Assembly (NCBI GenBank): GCA_947493955.1 | Contig: CANLSQ010000001.1 | Coordinates: forward strand, 1,116,001 to 1,180,000 | From: an uncultured Sphingomonadaceae bacterium | Lineage (GTDB): Bacteria > Pseudomonadota > Alphaproteobacteria > Sphingomonadales > Sphingomonadaceae | Direction of reading: 5' to 3' | DNA length: 64,000 nucleotides | Part shown: positions 16,270 through 25,547 of the stretch, one piece after another | How the letters are laid out: every line of letters starts with the position of its first letter | Position numbering within the stretch: position 1 is the stretch's first letter | Made by a program: the position numbers and the translations under genes | The notes under the pieces: model-generated | The model's input: only the letters and a program-made list of their open reading frames with translations | Told to the model about the DNA's origin: nothing | Databases searched by the model: none

Positions 16270-17286
16270 CTATTTGTCCTTCAAACCGGCGACGGCCATC
16301 AACTGATCGAGACTTATTGGTGATGCACCGCGTTCCAGCAAATGGTCGATCACCTCACGCCACCAATCGTAAAATCGGTCCAGATCCTCATCTGTTTTCA
16401 CATAAGGCGTGTGCCCTGCCGAAAGCGACGGTGAATGAAAGGAGAATACCAGCAATTTCAAATTATCATCAAAGGCAATATCAATAGCTTCTTTGGCTTC
16501 CCGTGCTGAAACGCCTTCTGGCGTTAGCGGAATGCGCTCTAGTACCTTGGACTTGGAGAACAGCGCGCCAGCCGTTTTTGAACGGTTAAACAAAGCTGAC
16601 AAAAAATCGCCCTGCTTTCTCAGAAGTCCTGAAAAAACCGTGGTCAATGGCAGTTCCAGCAAACCTTTTTCATGATCAAGCCAGAAGGGATCAGGGCCGA
16701 TATGTGAGAAATCCGGCCCCGATTGGTCCCGGTAATCAAACCGGGAGCGCACGCTGCTATCAATCAGGAAACCATGTTTTGCGAGAATTTCGATGCTGTT
16801 GGGTCCCACACCATAGCGCCCTGCCCGATAGATTATTGGTCGCTTTCCTGTCCGGTCCTCTATCCCGTCACTCAGGGCGGCAATTTTCGCCTCCTCCAAT
16901 TCTTTCGGAAGATTGCCAGCATAGCTGTTGTATGGACTGGTTTCCTCTTCAAAAGGTGGATTGACCCACGGGTGCAGGTGGACACCAACGGATGCATTAT
17001 TTGACGCCGATACAGATTTCAGAAACGCCGCAGCCTCATCATTCTCTATGATTGAATAATCGACGAAATATATGGGTTTTATATCATATTTCTCAACGAA
17101 GGATTGAAAGCGTTGGAGCTTTCCAACGGATAGAGTCGTGTGACCAGTTCGTTTAAATGGGCCGTCCCAGTCAAATTCTTCTTCAGTATCTACGCTGATC
17201 AGAAAACGGCGGCCAAAATCTGCGGGAAGATGCAAATGTCTGTTCTTTTCAAGGCTGCCAGAGCCCTGTTGTGCATTTGAAAACAT
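16270..17286 (-). CDS. Polysaccharide deacetylase-family protein (WalW-like)
   Basis: NodB-homology-fold hydrolase. The first metal-binding segment is RFLISVDTEEEFDW (about 26-39) with the characteristic Asp-Thr-Glu-Glu-Glu, and the HxH metal pair is in GVHLHPWVNPP. RAGRYGVGPNSIEILAKHGF and FSFHSPSL are further family landmarks. There is no signal peptide. The family contains glycan deacetylases but its substrate is not given by the sequence. The ATG at 17286 has AGAGGGG seven bases upstream and is preferred to the GTG at 17310. It follows the degenerate kinase gene by 36 bases on the same strand, hinting at co-expression. Confidence 0.82.
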   Translation of the reverse strand: MFSNAQQGSGSLEKNRHLHLPADFGRRFLISVDTEEEFDWDGPFKRTGHTTLSVGKLQRFQSFVEKYDIKPIYFVDYSIIENDEAAAFLKSVSASNNASVGVHLHPWVNPPFEEETSPYNSYAGNLPKELEEAKIAALSDGIEDRTGKRPIIYRAGRYGVGPNSIEILAKHGFLIDSSVRSRFDYRDQSGPDFSHIGPDPFWLDHEKGLLELPLTTVFSGLLRKQGDFLSALFNRSKTAGALFSKSKVLERIPLTPEGVSAREAKEAIDIAFDDNLKLLVFSFHSPSLSAGHTPYVKTDEDLDRFYDWWREVIDHLLERGASPISLDQLMAVAGLKDK

Positions 17287-17322
17287 CACGGCCCCTCTTT
17301 TAGATCGCACTGCCTTATTCGA

Positions 17323-19044
17323 CTATTCGAATTCCGTTTCCTTAACACCAATTTCGCTAGTCGTGGCGGCTGGCAGGGTCAAGGCTATCCTCTCATCCGA
17401 TATGGTGAGCGTACCGTTGGCCGACTTTGCCAGATTGCGCACCAGGCGGAGCGAAAATCCCAATCCCAAAAGCGGAGTATCGCTGCCATCACCCTCTATG
17501 CCGTGGGAAGGATCGAGTAATTGTTCTTCCGATACACCCTGAATACGGGAAGGGCGAGAGAGGCTAAAATAGTTGACCGGCTGTGAACCTATCCGAGTCC
17601 GCAAATCCGCTCGTAATTCTTCACCATTCTCACAGGCGATAATTGCTGCGGATAGCAATCGGGCAAAGATCCGTTCCACGGATTCACTTTCCAGAGCAAA
17701 GGGGCGGACCGGTTCGGCCTTGGTCATGTGCAGATCGACCGATTTACTCTCGGTCAAACTTTGCAGACGCTGGGCGAGACGCTCCATAAGCCATTCAGGT
17801 TCGGTTAGACCGGACTGGCTTTCCATCTGACCCGCATCGATTTTCGCCGCGATGTCCAGATCTTCAAAGCCGGTCAGCAGTCTCTGCGCTTCATCCATGA
17901 TACTGCGTGACAATGTACGATATTCAAAAGACGCGGGGCCGAACAGCTGCTGTTCGATGATTTCGCTAAAGCCAATAATCGCATTAAGCGGCGTACGTAG
18001 TTCATGTATAAGCTGCTGCAATTGTTCGCGCCGCTCTACATCAAGACTGTTCTGACGGGCATCTTCGGCGGCATTCGGGCGCCTCATGACACCGCGATAC
18101 CCTTTGAAGCGACCGGTTTCGTCGCCAAAATACGGAATGGCTGACATCCGCCAGTCCCCTGCTACAATTGGTGCACCGCATAAACGCATCCGTGCATTTT
18201 CCAGCGGCATTCTCTGGCGAAAGGCCGCTGCGCCATATGCATCAGGACCAGGCCCATCATCGAAGGTAGGTTCTGCAATTGTTACTCCCACGATAGCGCC
18301 TTTGGGTGGCCCCTCTGCCCAAATGATCGTACCGCTATCGTCGGTTTCAAAGTTAATCCCGTCTATAACGTCAACAAAATAGCTACGATGCTCTGCATCG
18401 GTCATGGAAGATTGGGCTACTTTTGCTTCACGATTACGCTGATAGTCTTCTATTCTTGCAACCAATGTGCTGATTTGGGATGCATCATCCGGCTTTTTTT
18501 CCGGTTCTCCACTATCTTGAGCATCCACGTCTTCGACCATGTCGTCATTTGCCGATATCAGAGGCGCCGAATTGTCTGCTCCTCCCCACGCATCGAGATT
18601 CAAGACATCTCTTGTAAGCGGACCCAAATCCGAACGGGCCCGCAAGCTATTGTTTCCCCGGGGCGACAACTGAGGAATTACATCAACCCATTCCTCATCC
18701 TGAAGATCTGCCGCAGTTATCGCCGCATCGCATACAGCATCATTGTCGGCACAAAGATAAACCAGCAATGGTGCGGACCTTAAACGGCCGTTTAGTGCCT
18801 GTACCGCGGCAATCCGATCTGTTTCATCCACGCGCTCATGCAAATCACGCAGCCGCGTGAGACCAGATTGCACGTCATCATTTACCAGACGTCCGGGTTT
18901 TTGCGCCATCAGGTCGGCGACCTGACGCCATTGCAGCGCGGCAGCATTACCCTCTGGCAGAGAGCCTTTGAGCACTGTTTTCAGACGATCATCGTAACGC
19001 AATGGCAATTCCGGAGTGAAGGGTTTAGATGGGCTTGTTAACAA
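17323..19044 (-). CDS. Histidine-kinase-like protein with degenerate ATPase domain
   Basis: Soluble protein with an N-terminal unknown region, a PAS-like segment (FVDVIDGINFETDDSGTIIW, then YFGDETGRFKGYRGVMR) and an intact HisKA dimerisation helix with H-box HELRTPLNAIIGFSEII (His near residue 347). The C-terminal ATPase-like domain is unusual. The N-box is replaced by ARLLSAAIIACENGEE with no conserved Asn, and no DxGxG G1 box is visible, though LGLGFSLRLVRNLA resembles a G2 box. It may be a pseudokinase or phosphatase. Start uncertain: TTG at 19044 is chosen because the 29 extra residues from the GTG at 19131 look uncharacteristic and would crowd the lrp promoter. Confidence 0.8.
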   Translation of the reverse strand: MLTSPSKPFTPELPLRYDDRLKTVLKGSLPEGNAAALQWRQVADLMAQKPGRLVNDDVQSGLTRLRDLHERVDETDRIAAVQALNGRLRSAPLLVYLCADNDAVCDAAITAADLQDEEWVDVIPQLSPRGNNSLRARSDLGPLTRDVLNLDAWGGADNSAPLISANDDMVEDVDAQDSGEPEKKPDDASQISTLVARIEDYQRNREAKVAQSSMTDAEHRSYFVDVIDGINFETDDSGTIIWAEGPPKGAIVGVTIAEPTFDDGPGPDAYGAAAFRQRMPLENARMRLCGAPIVAGDWRMSAIPYFGDETGRFKGYRGVMRRPNAAEDARQNSLDVERREQLQQLIHELRTPLNAIIGFSEIIEQQLFGPASFEYRTLSRSIMDEAQRLLTGFEDLDIAAKIDAGQMESQSGLTEPEWLMERLAQRLQSLTESKSVDLHMTKAEPVRPFALESESVERIFARLLSAAIIACENGEELRADLRTRIGSQPVNYFSLSRPSRIQGVSEEQLLDPSHGIEGDGSDTPLLGLGFSLRLVRNLAKSANGTLTISDERIALTLPAATTSEIGVKETEFE

Positions 19045-19180
19045 GTTGATAACCCCAACATCCAGATATCGTAACCCCCGAATATGTCGCGTCACAATGT
19101 GGGACAAGTGGGCAGCTGTTGCTTGGTGCACTAATTATATTATAAGAAGATATCGATTCGCGAACGGAAATTGCAGAGAT

Positions 19181-19654
19181 ATGCCCGACATAAATTTGGA
19201 CGAAATTGACTTACAGATTCTGGAACGGCTGCAGAATGAAGGGCGTGTTACCAATGTCGAATTGGCCAACAGCGTCGGACTAACTGCTCCCCCCTGTCTG
19301 CGGCGAATGCGCGCGTTGGAAGACAGTGGGATCATCACAGCATATCATGCAGCGATTGATCCGGCAAAAATGGGCTTTACGATCACTGTCTTTGCCATGG
19401 TCAGCCTGAAAAGCCAGGCAGAATCAGATTTGAAGGCGTTTGAAGAGCATATCGAACAGCTTCCCGAAGTCCGCGAATGTTACATGCTGAACGGCGAGAT
19501 CGATTTCATGCTCAAAGTTGTGGCAAAGGACCTTCAGGAATTTCAGGACTTCCTGACCAGCAAATTGACCTCCGCACCCAATGTGGCCAGCGTGAAAACG
19601 TCTCTGACCATCAGATCCGCGAAAAACCTGCCGGGCGTCCCGATCGGAGAGTAA
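19181..19654 (+). CDS. Lrp/AsnC-family transcriptional regulator
   Basis: A 157-residue regulator with an N-terminal helix-turn-helix: LDEIDLQILERLQNEGRVTN, then ELANSVGLTAPPCLRRMRAL (recognition helix around 30-45). The C-terminal RAM effector domain includes EHIEQLPEVRECYMLNGEID and DFMLKVVAKDLQEFQDFL, a typical amino-acid-binding ferredoxin-like fold. The family senses amino acids; which one is not deducible. The ATG at 19181 matches the family's N-terminus. The gene is divergent from the kinase-like gene and ends in a strong terminator. Confidence 0.92.
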   Translation: MPDINLDEIDLQILERLQNEGRVTNVELANSVGLTAPPCLRRMRALEDSGIITAYHAAIDPAKMGFTITVFAMVSLKSQAESDLKAFEEHIEQLPEVRECYMLNGEIDFMLKVVAKDLQEFQDFLTSKLTSAPNVASVKTSLTIRSAKNLPGVPIGE

Positions 19655-19667
19655 AAGCAGCAGAAAA

Positions 19668-19690
19668 AAAGGGCGCCAAAAGCGCCCTTT
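19668..19690. terminator. Bidirectional rho-independent terminator
   Basis: AAAGGGCGC (19668-19676) and GCGCCCTTT (19682-19690) form a perfect 9-bp stem with the loop CAAAA. A-rich and T-rich tracts lie on both sides, so it can stop both the lrp transcript (+) and the convergent TPR-protein transcript (-). Confidence 0.9.
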
Positions 19691-19712
19691 TTCTTGATGA
19701 AGATTATACTGC

Positions 19713-21014
19713 TTAACTAGCACTCGGCTCCACAGGAGCAGGTGCGACACTGGCTGTACCCGCCGCTTGCTGATCAATCCACAAAGACCAGAAATTGGCA
19801 ATATCTTTTCGGGTGCCGGTGACGCCTGAAAATGCCTGCTTGGCGCCATCCCAGTTTTGCTGCCCAACGTGAGAAATACCAAGACCCACTTGAGCTCGTG
19901 CGGAATCTACACCGCCTTTGCTAATAGCCGACTGATAAAGCGAAGCGGCTTTGGCGTAGTCTCCGTACCCCAGCAGGGCATCGGCGGTCGCCAGAGCGAT
20001 TTTGCCATTGGCAGACTTGGCTGCATCACGTTCGGAAGCACCGAGACTGGCTTTGTCAGCAGCAACTGAGCTGCGCGCAGCGGCCAAAGTCTCTTTCACG
20101 TATGAACTGGAAGAGGAAACGTCCCCTTTGGCCAACCCTTCTTCCAGAAGAGAAACAACTTCACCTGGCAACCTGCGTGGATCAGCAGCATCGGCATATT
20201 CAAAATAATCCCGTTCGCTCTCCATTGCATCAGCTTTGCGCATCAGCCGCATAAGCTCCAAATTTTCTTGGTTCGAGAGTTTTGGATTGGCCGAATCACG
20301 ATAGACTGACAAGGCGGCACGCCAATTTTCGCCTGTCGGGTAAGCTTCAACAAGCTTGTATGTCCACTTACCGGCAGCACCATTTGTATTATTCTTCATC
20401 GCAATACCGGCACCGCGGCGATACCAGTCTTCAGATGCTTTGCCGCCTTTAGCCTTCTCCATTTCAATGGCGCGGTCCAACGCAGCAAGCCCTTCTGGGA
20501 ACTTGTTTTGTTTAAAATTAGCTTCAGCTATCAACGCTCCGACATTGTTGTTGGTATAACCGGCGTCAACGGCCTGTTGGAGCGTTTGCGCGGCTTCAGC
20601 ATAGCGCCCTGCCCCATAAGCGAAATTGCCAGAGAAGAACAGGAAGGAAGGCTGTTGTTCCGCCGGGGTCTTCCCACTGGCCAATGAGGCATTAATGCCT
20701 TTTTCCTGCAAGCCGGTATCCTTCAAAGTCGAACCCAGTTGAATGGCCAGCTGCCCGGCAATAAACTGGTCATCGCCTGCAAGAGGTTGAGCTAGCAAAG
20801 CTTCTATTAGTGGTTTGGCCGTTGCAGGTGCTTCACTTGCCATAGCTTGCTGAATCTCAGCGACCTGGGGGCGGATTTCCTTACTGATTTCAAGCTTGGG
20901 CGCTTTGCCCTTTTTCTTTTTCTGCGCGTGCGCCTCCTGCGGCACAGCAGAAATGGCTAATGTTCCAGCAGCAGCCAGAGCAACGGCCATAGAAAAATGA
21001 GATAGAAAACGCAT
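19713..21014 (-). CDS. Exported TPR-repeat protein
   Basis: A 433-residue protein with a signal peptide ending VPQEAHAQ (about residue 31), followed by a short lysine-rich stretch KKKKGK. The remainder is helical with TPR-like repeats: FLFFSGNFAYGAGRYAEAAQTLQQ, GALIAEANFKQNKFPEGLAA, TADALLGYGDYAKAASLYQ and VGLGISHVGQQNWDGAKQ. It probably acts as a periplasmic protein-interaction scaffold; no partner is evident. An ideal Shine-Dalgarno GGAGG lies six bases before the ATG. It is separated from yaaA by 216 bases in which only a few short A+T-rich stretches are seen. Confidence 0.82.
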   Translation of the reverse strand: MRFLSHFSMAVALAAAGTLAISAVPQEAHAQKKKKGKAPKLEISKEIRPQVAEIQQAMASEAPATAKPLIEALLAQPLAGDDQFIAGQLAIQLGSTLKDTGLQEKGINASLASGKTPAEQQPSFLFFSGNFAYGAGRYAEAAQTLQQAVDAGYTNNNVGALIAEANFKQNKFPEGLAALDRAIEMEKAKGGKASEDWYRRGAGIAMKNNTNGAAGKWTYKLVEAYPTGENWRAALSVYRDSANPKLSNQENLELMRLMRKADAMESERDYFEYADAADPRRLPGEVVSLLEEGLAKGDVSSSSSYVKETLAAARSSVAADKASLGASERDAAKSANGKIALATADALLGYGDYAKAASLYQSAISKGGVDSARAQVGLGISHVGQQNWDGAKQAFSGVTGTRKDIANFWSLWIDQQAAGTASVAPAPVEPSAS

Positions 21015-21230
21015 AAAATTCCTCCGAATAAAAACTTTGTGTCACCGAACCCGTATCGGATTTTCGAATATGGTTGCACCATAAACTGTCTTGGCTTTAT
21101 TACCAAGTTTCACATGCTTTTATAGAGTGAATCCGCTGAATAGTTGTTGAACGGAGAAACTTGTAACCGCCTCTGTGCACCGACAAAATGTATAAGGGTG
21201 TAAATTCCCCAACTATGAGGTTAGTTAAAC

Positions 21231-21989
21231 GTGATTGCCATTATCTCACCTGCCAAGTCGCTCGATTTTGAAAGCGAACTCCCTCCTTATCAACCAACTG
21301 AAGTACGTTTTCCGGATGAGACAGCACGATTGGCCGGAGCGATCTCAAACCTGTCGAAAAAGAAACTGAAGTCGATCATGCCCGTTTCGGACAACCTGAT
21401 CGATCTGAATCATGGGCGCTATAGCCGTTTCTTCGATCAACCCGAACGTCCAGCGATCTATGCCTATAGCGGCGATGTTTATACCGGTTTTGAGGCCCAG
21501 AGCCTAAGCAAAGAAGGGTTGCACTTTGCTCAAAGCCATCTGCGAATCCTTTCGGGTCTGTATGGCTTGCTCCGTCCCCTTGATTCGATCAGGGCTCATC
21601 GCCTTGAAATGGGAACGAAATGGGCACCGCGATACAAAAAATTGACCGACTTCTGGAAAGACAAAATCGCGAAAGAGCTTGCCGGAGATTTGGAAGGATC
21701 AGAAGAGCGCGTAATTGTAAATCTGGCCAGCAATGAATATTGGGCAGCAGTCAAACCGCATACGAACAAACTGAACGCCCGGATTGTCGAAGTCGATTTT
21801 CGCAAAGACGGGCCGGATGGACCGAAGTTTATCAGTTTTGAAGCCAAACGAGCCAGAGGCATGATGGCGCGGTATATCTGTGAGCACCATCTGCAGGATA
21901 CTGAAGCACTTAAGGGCTTCGACAGCGATGGATACCAATTTGATGCCAAAAACAGCACCAAGGACAGTCTGCGCTTCGTGCGCTCATGA
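21231..21989 (+). CDS. yaaA: Peroxide stress resistance protein YaaA
   Basis: YaaA/DUF328 family protein; in E. coli it lowers intracellular free iron during peroxide stress and binds DNA. Signature stretches are IISPAKSLDFESELP at the N-terminus, YSGDVYTGFEAQSLS, LRILSGLYGLLRPLDSI, YRLEMG-like HRLEMGTKW, and NLASNEYWAAV and FDSDGYQFDAK near the end. The length of 252 residues is standard. It starts at GTG 21231; an ATG slightly upstream is in another frame. Overlaps the following SDR gene by 4 bases (ATGA). Confidence 0.94.
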   Translation: MIAIISPAKSLDFESELPPYQPTEVRFPDETARLAGAISNLSKKKLKSIMPVSDNLIDLNHGRYSRFFDQPERPAIYAYSGDVYTGFEAQSLSKEGLHFAQSHLRILSGLYGLLRPLDSIRAHRLEMGTKWAPRYKKLTDFWKDKIAKELAGDLEGSEERVIVNLASNEYWAAVKPHTNKLNARIVEVDFRKDGPDGPKFISFEAKRARGMMARYICEHHLQDTEALKGFDSDGYQFDAKNSTKDSLRFVRS

Positions 21990-22690
21990 ACAGCAAAACT
22001 GCGGTTGTAGTGGGAACCTCAGGCGGCATCGGGCGCGCCATGGCCGATGCGCTGGAACAGGAAGATGAATTTGATCGGATAGTTCGGTTTTCGCGTGGAA
22101 CGGATAGCCCGGTAAAGCTTGATTTGACATCCGAAGATTCGATCCAATCGGCGGCTGACTGGTTGCAGGAACAGGATATCAAACCGCATCTGATATTTGT
22201 CGCAACTGGGCTGCTTCATAATAAGGAAAACGGGCCCGAAAAAAGCATGCGGGAGCTGAATACCGAATGGGCGCTGGAGAATTACCAGATCAATGCCATG
22301 GGCCCGGCCCTGATTGCCAAACATTTCCTGCCGTTAATGCCAAAAGACAAGATCACGAAATTTGCAGCCATATCCGCCCGCGTTGGGAGTATTTCTGATA
22401 ACCGGTTAGGCGGATGGTATGGATATCGGGCTGCAAAGGCGGCATTGAATATGATCATCCGTAATCTTTCGATCGAATGGGCACGCAAAAACAAGCGCAG
22501 CATCATTGTTGCTTTGCACCCCGGTACTGTTGATACCGGCCTCAGCAAGCCATATCAGAGCAATGTTCCACCCGGCAAACTGTTTGACCCCGAACGCGCA
22601 GCCGTGCAGCTTCTGGACGTTCTCGACGGCCTGAAACCGGTCGATAGCGGCAAGATTTTCGCGTGGGACGGGGAAGAAATCAAACCCTGA
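21986..22690 (+). CDS. Short-chain dehydrogenase/reductase (C-factor/CsgA-like)
   Basis: Classical SDR fold of 234 residues. The cofactor-binding glycine motif is VVVGTSGGIGRAMADAL (about 7-23). The usual NNAG is replaced by VATGLLHNKE, and the catalytic Ser-Tyr-Lys set is seen in AAISARVGSIS and GWYGYRAAKAALN (YxxxK). LHPGTVDTGLSKPYQ matches the C-factor/CsgA subgroup. Substrate unknown. It is translationally coupled to yaaA through a 4-base overlap and lies 106 bases ahead of gyrA. Confidence 0.87.
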   Translation: MNSKTAVVVGTSGGIGRAMADALEQEDEFDRIVRFSRGTDSPVKLDLTSEDSIQSAADWLQEQDIKPHLIFVATGLLHNKENGPEKSMRELNTEWALENYQINAMGPALIAKHFLPLMPKDKITKFAAISARVGSISDNRLGGWYGYRAAKAALNMIIRNLSIEWARKNKRSIIVALHPGTVDTGLSKPYQSNVPPGKLFDPERAAVQLLDVLDGLKPVDSGKIFAWDGEEIKP

Positions 22691-22779
22691 ATCGAGCGGC
22701 CAGTTTTTCGTGTAAATTCGACCCGAAAAGCTGGCTTTTAAAAGCTGCTTCCCCTAGAAGAATCGACAGAAAAAATCCT

Positions 22780-22800
22780 ATGAAAAAGGCCCGTTTGTGA
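22780..22800 (+). other. Six-codon mini-ORF overlapping the gyrA start
   Basis: ATG at 22780 opens a frame encoding MKKARL whose TGA (22798-22800) overlaps the gyrA GTG (22797-22799). The purine-rich AAAAAGG inside it is also the probable Shine-Dalgarno of gyrA. It could be a coupling leader, or chance; nothing further supports translation. Confidence 0.25.
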
Positions 22801-25547
22801 ACGAACAAACCACAGCACCAGAACCATCTGATATTGAACCAATTGATATCGTCGATGAAATGAAATCGAGCTACATGGACTATGCCATGTCGGTCATCGT
22901 CAGCCGCGCTTTGCCCGATGTTCGCGATGGCCTGAAACCCGTCCACCGGCGGATTTTATTCTCTTCTCAGGAAGGCGGCTTCGTCGCCGGACGCCCCTAT
23001 CGCAAATGTGCCAAAATCGTCGGTGACGTGATGGGGAACTATCACCCCCATGGCGACAGTGCCATTTACATGGCTCTGGCCCGAATGACGCAGGACTGGT
23101 CAATGCGGGTGCCGCTAATCGACGGTCAGGGCAATTTTGGCTCCATGGATCCGGATATGCCTGCGTCCATGCGCTATACCGAAGCGCGGCTCAACAAGGT
23201 TTCAAACAGCCTTCTCAACGATCTCGACAAGGATACGGTCGATTTCATCGACAATTATGACGGCAGTCGGCAGGAACCATCGGTTTTGCCCGCACGCTTC
23301 CCCAACCTGCTCGTTAACGGGGCGGGCGGTATCGCTGTCGGCATGGCAACCAACATACCGCCGCATAATCTTGGCGAAGTCATCAATGGTTGCCTTGCCT
23401 ATATGGATAATTCGGGGATTACAGTCGATGAACTCATCGATATCATTCCCGGTCCCGACTTTCCGACAGCGCCCCTGATATTGGGGCAATCTGGCGCGAA
23501 ATCGGCGTATAAGGAAGGGCGCGGCTCGATCATGATGCGTGCGCGGCACGAAATCGAGGAAGGCCGCGGCGACAAGCGTTCAATTGTTCTGACATCCATT
23601 CCCTTTCAGGTCGGCAAGTCGGCACTGGTGGAAAAAATTGCCGAAGCAGCCAAAGACAAGCGCATTGAAGGCGTTTCCGACATTCGTGACGAGTCAAGCC
23701 GTGCCGGTGTGCGGGTAGTCATCGACTTGAAGCGCGACGCGACTGCTGACGTGGTGTTAAACCAGATCTGGCGTTTCACCCCTGCCCAATCCAGTTTTCC
23801 GGCCAATATGCTGGCCATTCGCGGCGGGCGTCCAGAAGTGCTCAATCTGCGCGATATTATCGAGGCATTTGTCAAGTTCCGCGAAGAAGTCATTACCCGG
23901 CGGACAAAATTTGAATTGAACAAGGCGCGTGAGCGGGCTCATGTCTTACTCGGTCTGGTTGTGGCCGTCACGAATATGGACGAAGTGGTCCGGATTATCC
24001 GTGGATCATCGACGCCAGCGGAAGCGCGCGAATCCTTGCTGGCCCGCGAATGGCCGATCGCTGAAATCGCCGGCTATATCAAGCTGGTTGAAGCCATAGA
24101 GACTGAGGTTGAAGGTGATATTTACAAGCTTTCCGCCATTCAAGTGAAAGCCATATTGGACCTGCGCCTTCAGAAACTGACAGCCCTTGGCCGTGAAGAA
24201 ATTGGCGATGAGTTAAAAGAGCTTGCAGCCGCTATTGAAGAATATCTCTCAATATTGGCTGATCGTGTAAAGCTTTATGCCGTGATGCGCGAAGAGCTGG
24301 AGGCGGTGCGCGATGAATTTGCAACGCCGCGTATCAGCGAAATTACCGCTGCCTGGGATGGTCTGGAAGATGAAGACCTGATGGAACGCGCCGAAATGGT
24401 CGTCACTGTAACCCATGGCGGTTATATCAAACGGACGCCCCTCGATACTTTCCGTGCACAGCGACGCGGCGGTAAAGGCCGTGCCGGGATGGCTACCAAG
24501 GATGAGGACGCGATTACTGAATTGTTCGTTACGTCCACCCATACGCCGGTGCTGTTCTTCTCCACCCATGGCAAGGTTTACCGCCTGAAGGTTTGGAAAC
24601 TGCCAGAAGGCGGACCTCAGACCAAGGGGCGGCCGATGGTCAACCTGTTACCATTGGCGGATGGTGAAACAATTTCGACCGTCTTGCCACTGCCGGAAGA
24701 CGAAGCGGAATGGGGCAAGCTGCATGTCATGTTTGCGACTGCCAAGGGCGGCGTAAGACGTAACAGCATGGACAGTTTCACAAACGTTCCATCCAACGGC
24801 AAATTTGCGATGAAATTTGATGAGGATAGCGATGATCACCTGATCGGAGTGGAATTACTAACGGACAATGACGACGTGCTGCTGGCAACCAAAAATGGCA
24901 AGGCCATCCGCTTTGCCGGCGATGCTGTTCGCTCTTTCCAGAGCCGTACATCCACGGGGGTCCGCGGGATTGCACTGAAGGGCGATGATGAGGTTATCTC
25001 CCTATCGGTATTGCGTGGGTTTGAAGCCACGACGGAGGAACGCGATGCTTATCTGAAAGCCGCGCCGTGGAAAGAGAATGAAAACACTTCAGAACTGCCT
25101 CCTGAACGTCTCGCAGAATTTTCGGAAACCGAGGATTTCATCCTTACTGTATGCGCCAACGGCTATGGCAAGCGCTCAAGCGCCTTTGAATATCGCCAGT
25201 CCGGTCGCGGTGGTCAGGGCATCCTGAACATCGACAATATCAAGCGTAACGGTACCGTTGTCGCGAGCTTTGAGGCTAAAAATGAAGAGCAGATCATGCT
25301 CGTCACCGATCAGGCTAAGCTTATCCGTATGAAAGTCGCGGATATGCGGGTGATTGGCCGCAATAGCTCTGGTGTGAAGTTGTTTGACGTCTCACCGGGT
25401 GAGACAGTCGTCGGTGCAGCCAAAATCGATGAAGAAGATGAGCCGGAGAATGAAGCCGAAGAGCTGGTTGCCGAGGAATTGGACGAAGCGGATGGTTCCA
25501 CAGAATCCGGCACAGAAACCGAAACCGGGGATGATCCCGAAACATGA
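22797..25547 (+). CDS. gyrA: DNA gyrase subunit A
   Basis: Catalytic subunit of gyrase, which introduces negative supercoils with GyrB. The N-terminus [23 protein letters not shown] and winged-helix region are canonical. The active-site Tyr is in [17 protein letters not shown]. The C-terminal beta-pinwheel carries the GyrA box QRRGGKG and ends in a very acidic tail (residues about 875-916). In the quinolone region [15 protein letters not shown], Ser88 corresponds to E. coli Ser83, but Met92 takes the place of Asp87. It starts at GTG 22797, with AAAAAGG upstream. The stop overlaps a GNAT gene by 4 bases. Confidence 0.97.
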   Translation: MNEQTTAPEPSDIEPIDIVDEMKSSYMDYAMSVIVSRALPDVRDGLKPVHRRILFSSQEGGFVAGRPYRKCAKIVGDVMGNYHPHGDSAIYMALARMTQDWSMRVPLIDGQGNFGSMDPDMPASMRYTEARLNKVSNSLLNDLDKDTVDFIDNYDGSRQEPSVLPARFPNLLVNGAGGIAVGMATNIPPHNLGEVINGCLAYMDNSGITVDELIDIIPGPDFPTAPLILGQSGAKSAYKEGRGSIMMRARHEIEEGRGDKRSIVLTSIPFQVGKSALVEKIAEAAKDKRIEGVSDIRDESSRAGVRVVIDLKRDATADVVLNQIWRFTPAQSSFPANMLAIRGGRPEVLNLRDIIEAFVKFREEVITRRTKFELNKARERAHVLLGLVVAVTNMDEVVRIIRGSSTPAEARESLLAREWPIAEIAGYIKLVEAIETEVEGDIYKLSAIQVKAILDLRLQKLTALGREEIGDELKELAAAIEEYLSILADRVKLYAVMREELEAVRDEFATPRISEITAAWDGLEDEDLMERAEMVVTVTHGGYIKRTPLDTFRAQRRGGKGRAGMATKDEDAITELFVTSTHTPVLFFSTHGKVYRLKVWKLPEGGPQTKGRPMVNLLPLADGETISTVLPLPEDEAEWGKLHVMFATAKGGVRRNSMDSFTNVPSNGKFAMKFDEDSDDHLIGVELLTDNDDVLLATKNGKAIRFAGDAVRSFQSRTSTGVRGIALKGDDEVISLSVLRGFEATTEERDAYLKAAPWKENENTSELPPERLAEFSETEDFILTVCANGYGKRSSAFEYRQSGRGGQGILNIDNIKRNGTVVASFEAKNEEQIMLVTDQAKLIRMKVADMRVIGRNSSGVKLFDVSPGETVVGAAKIDEEDEPENEAEELVAEELDEADGSTESGTETETGDDPET

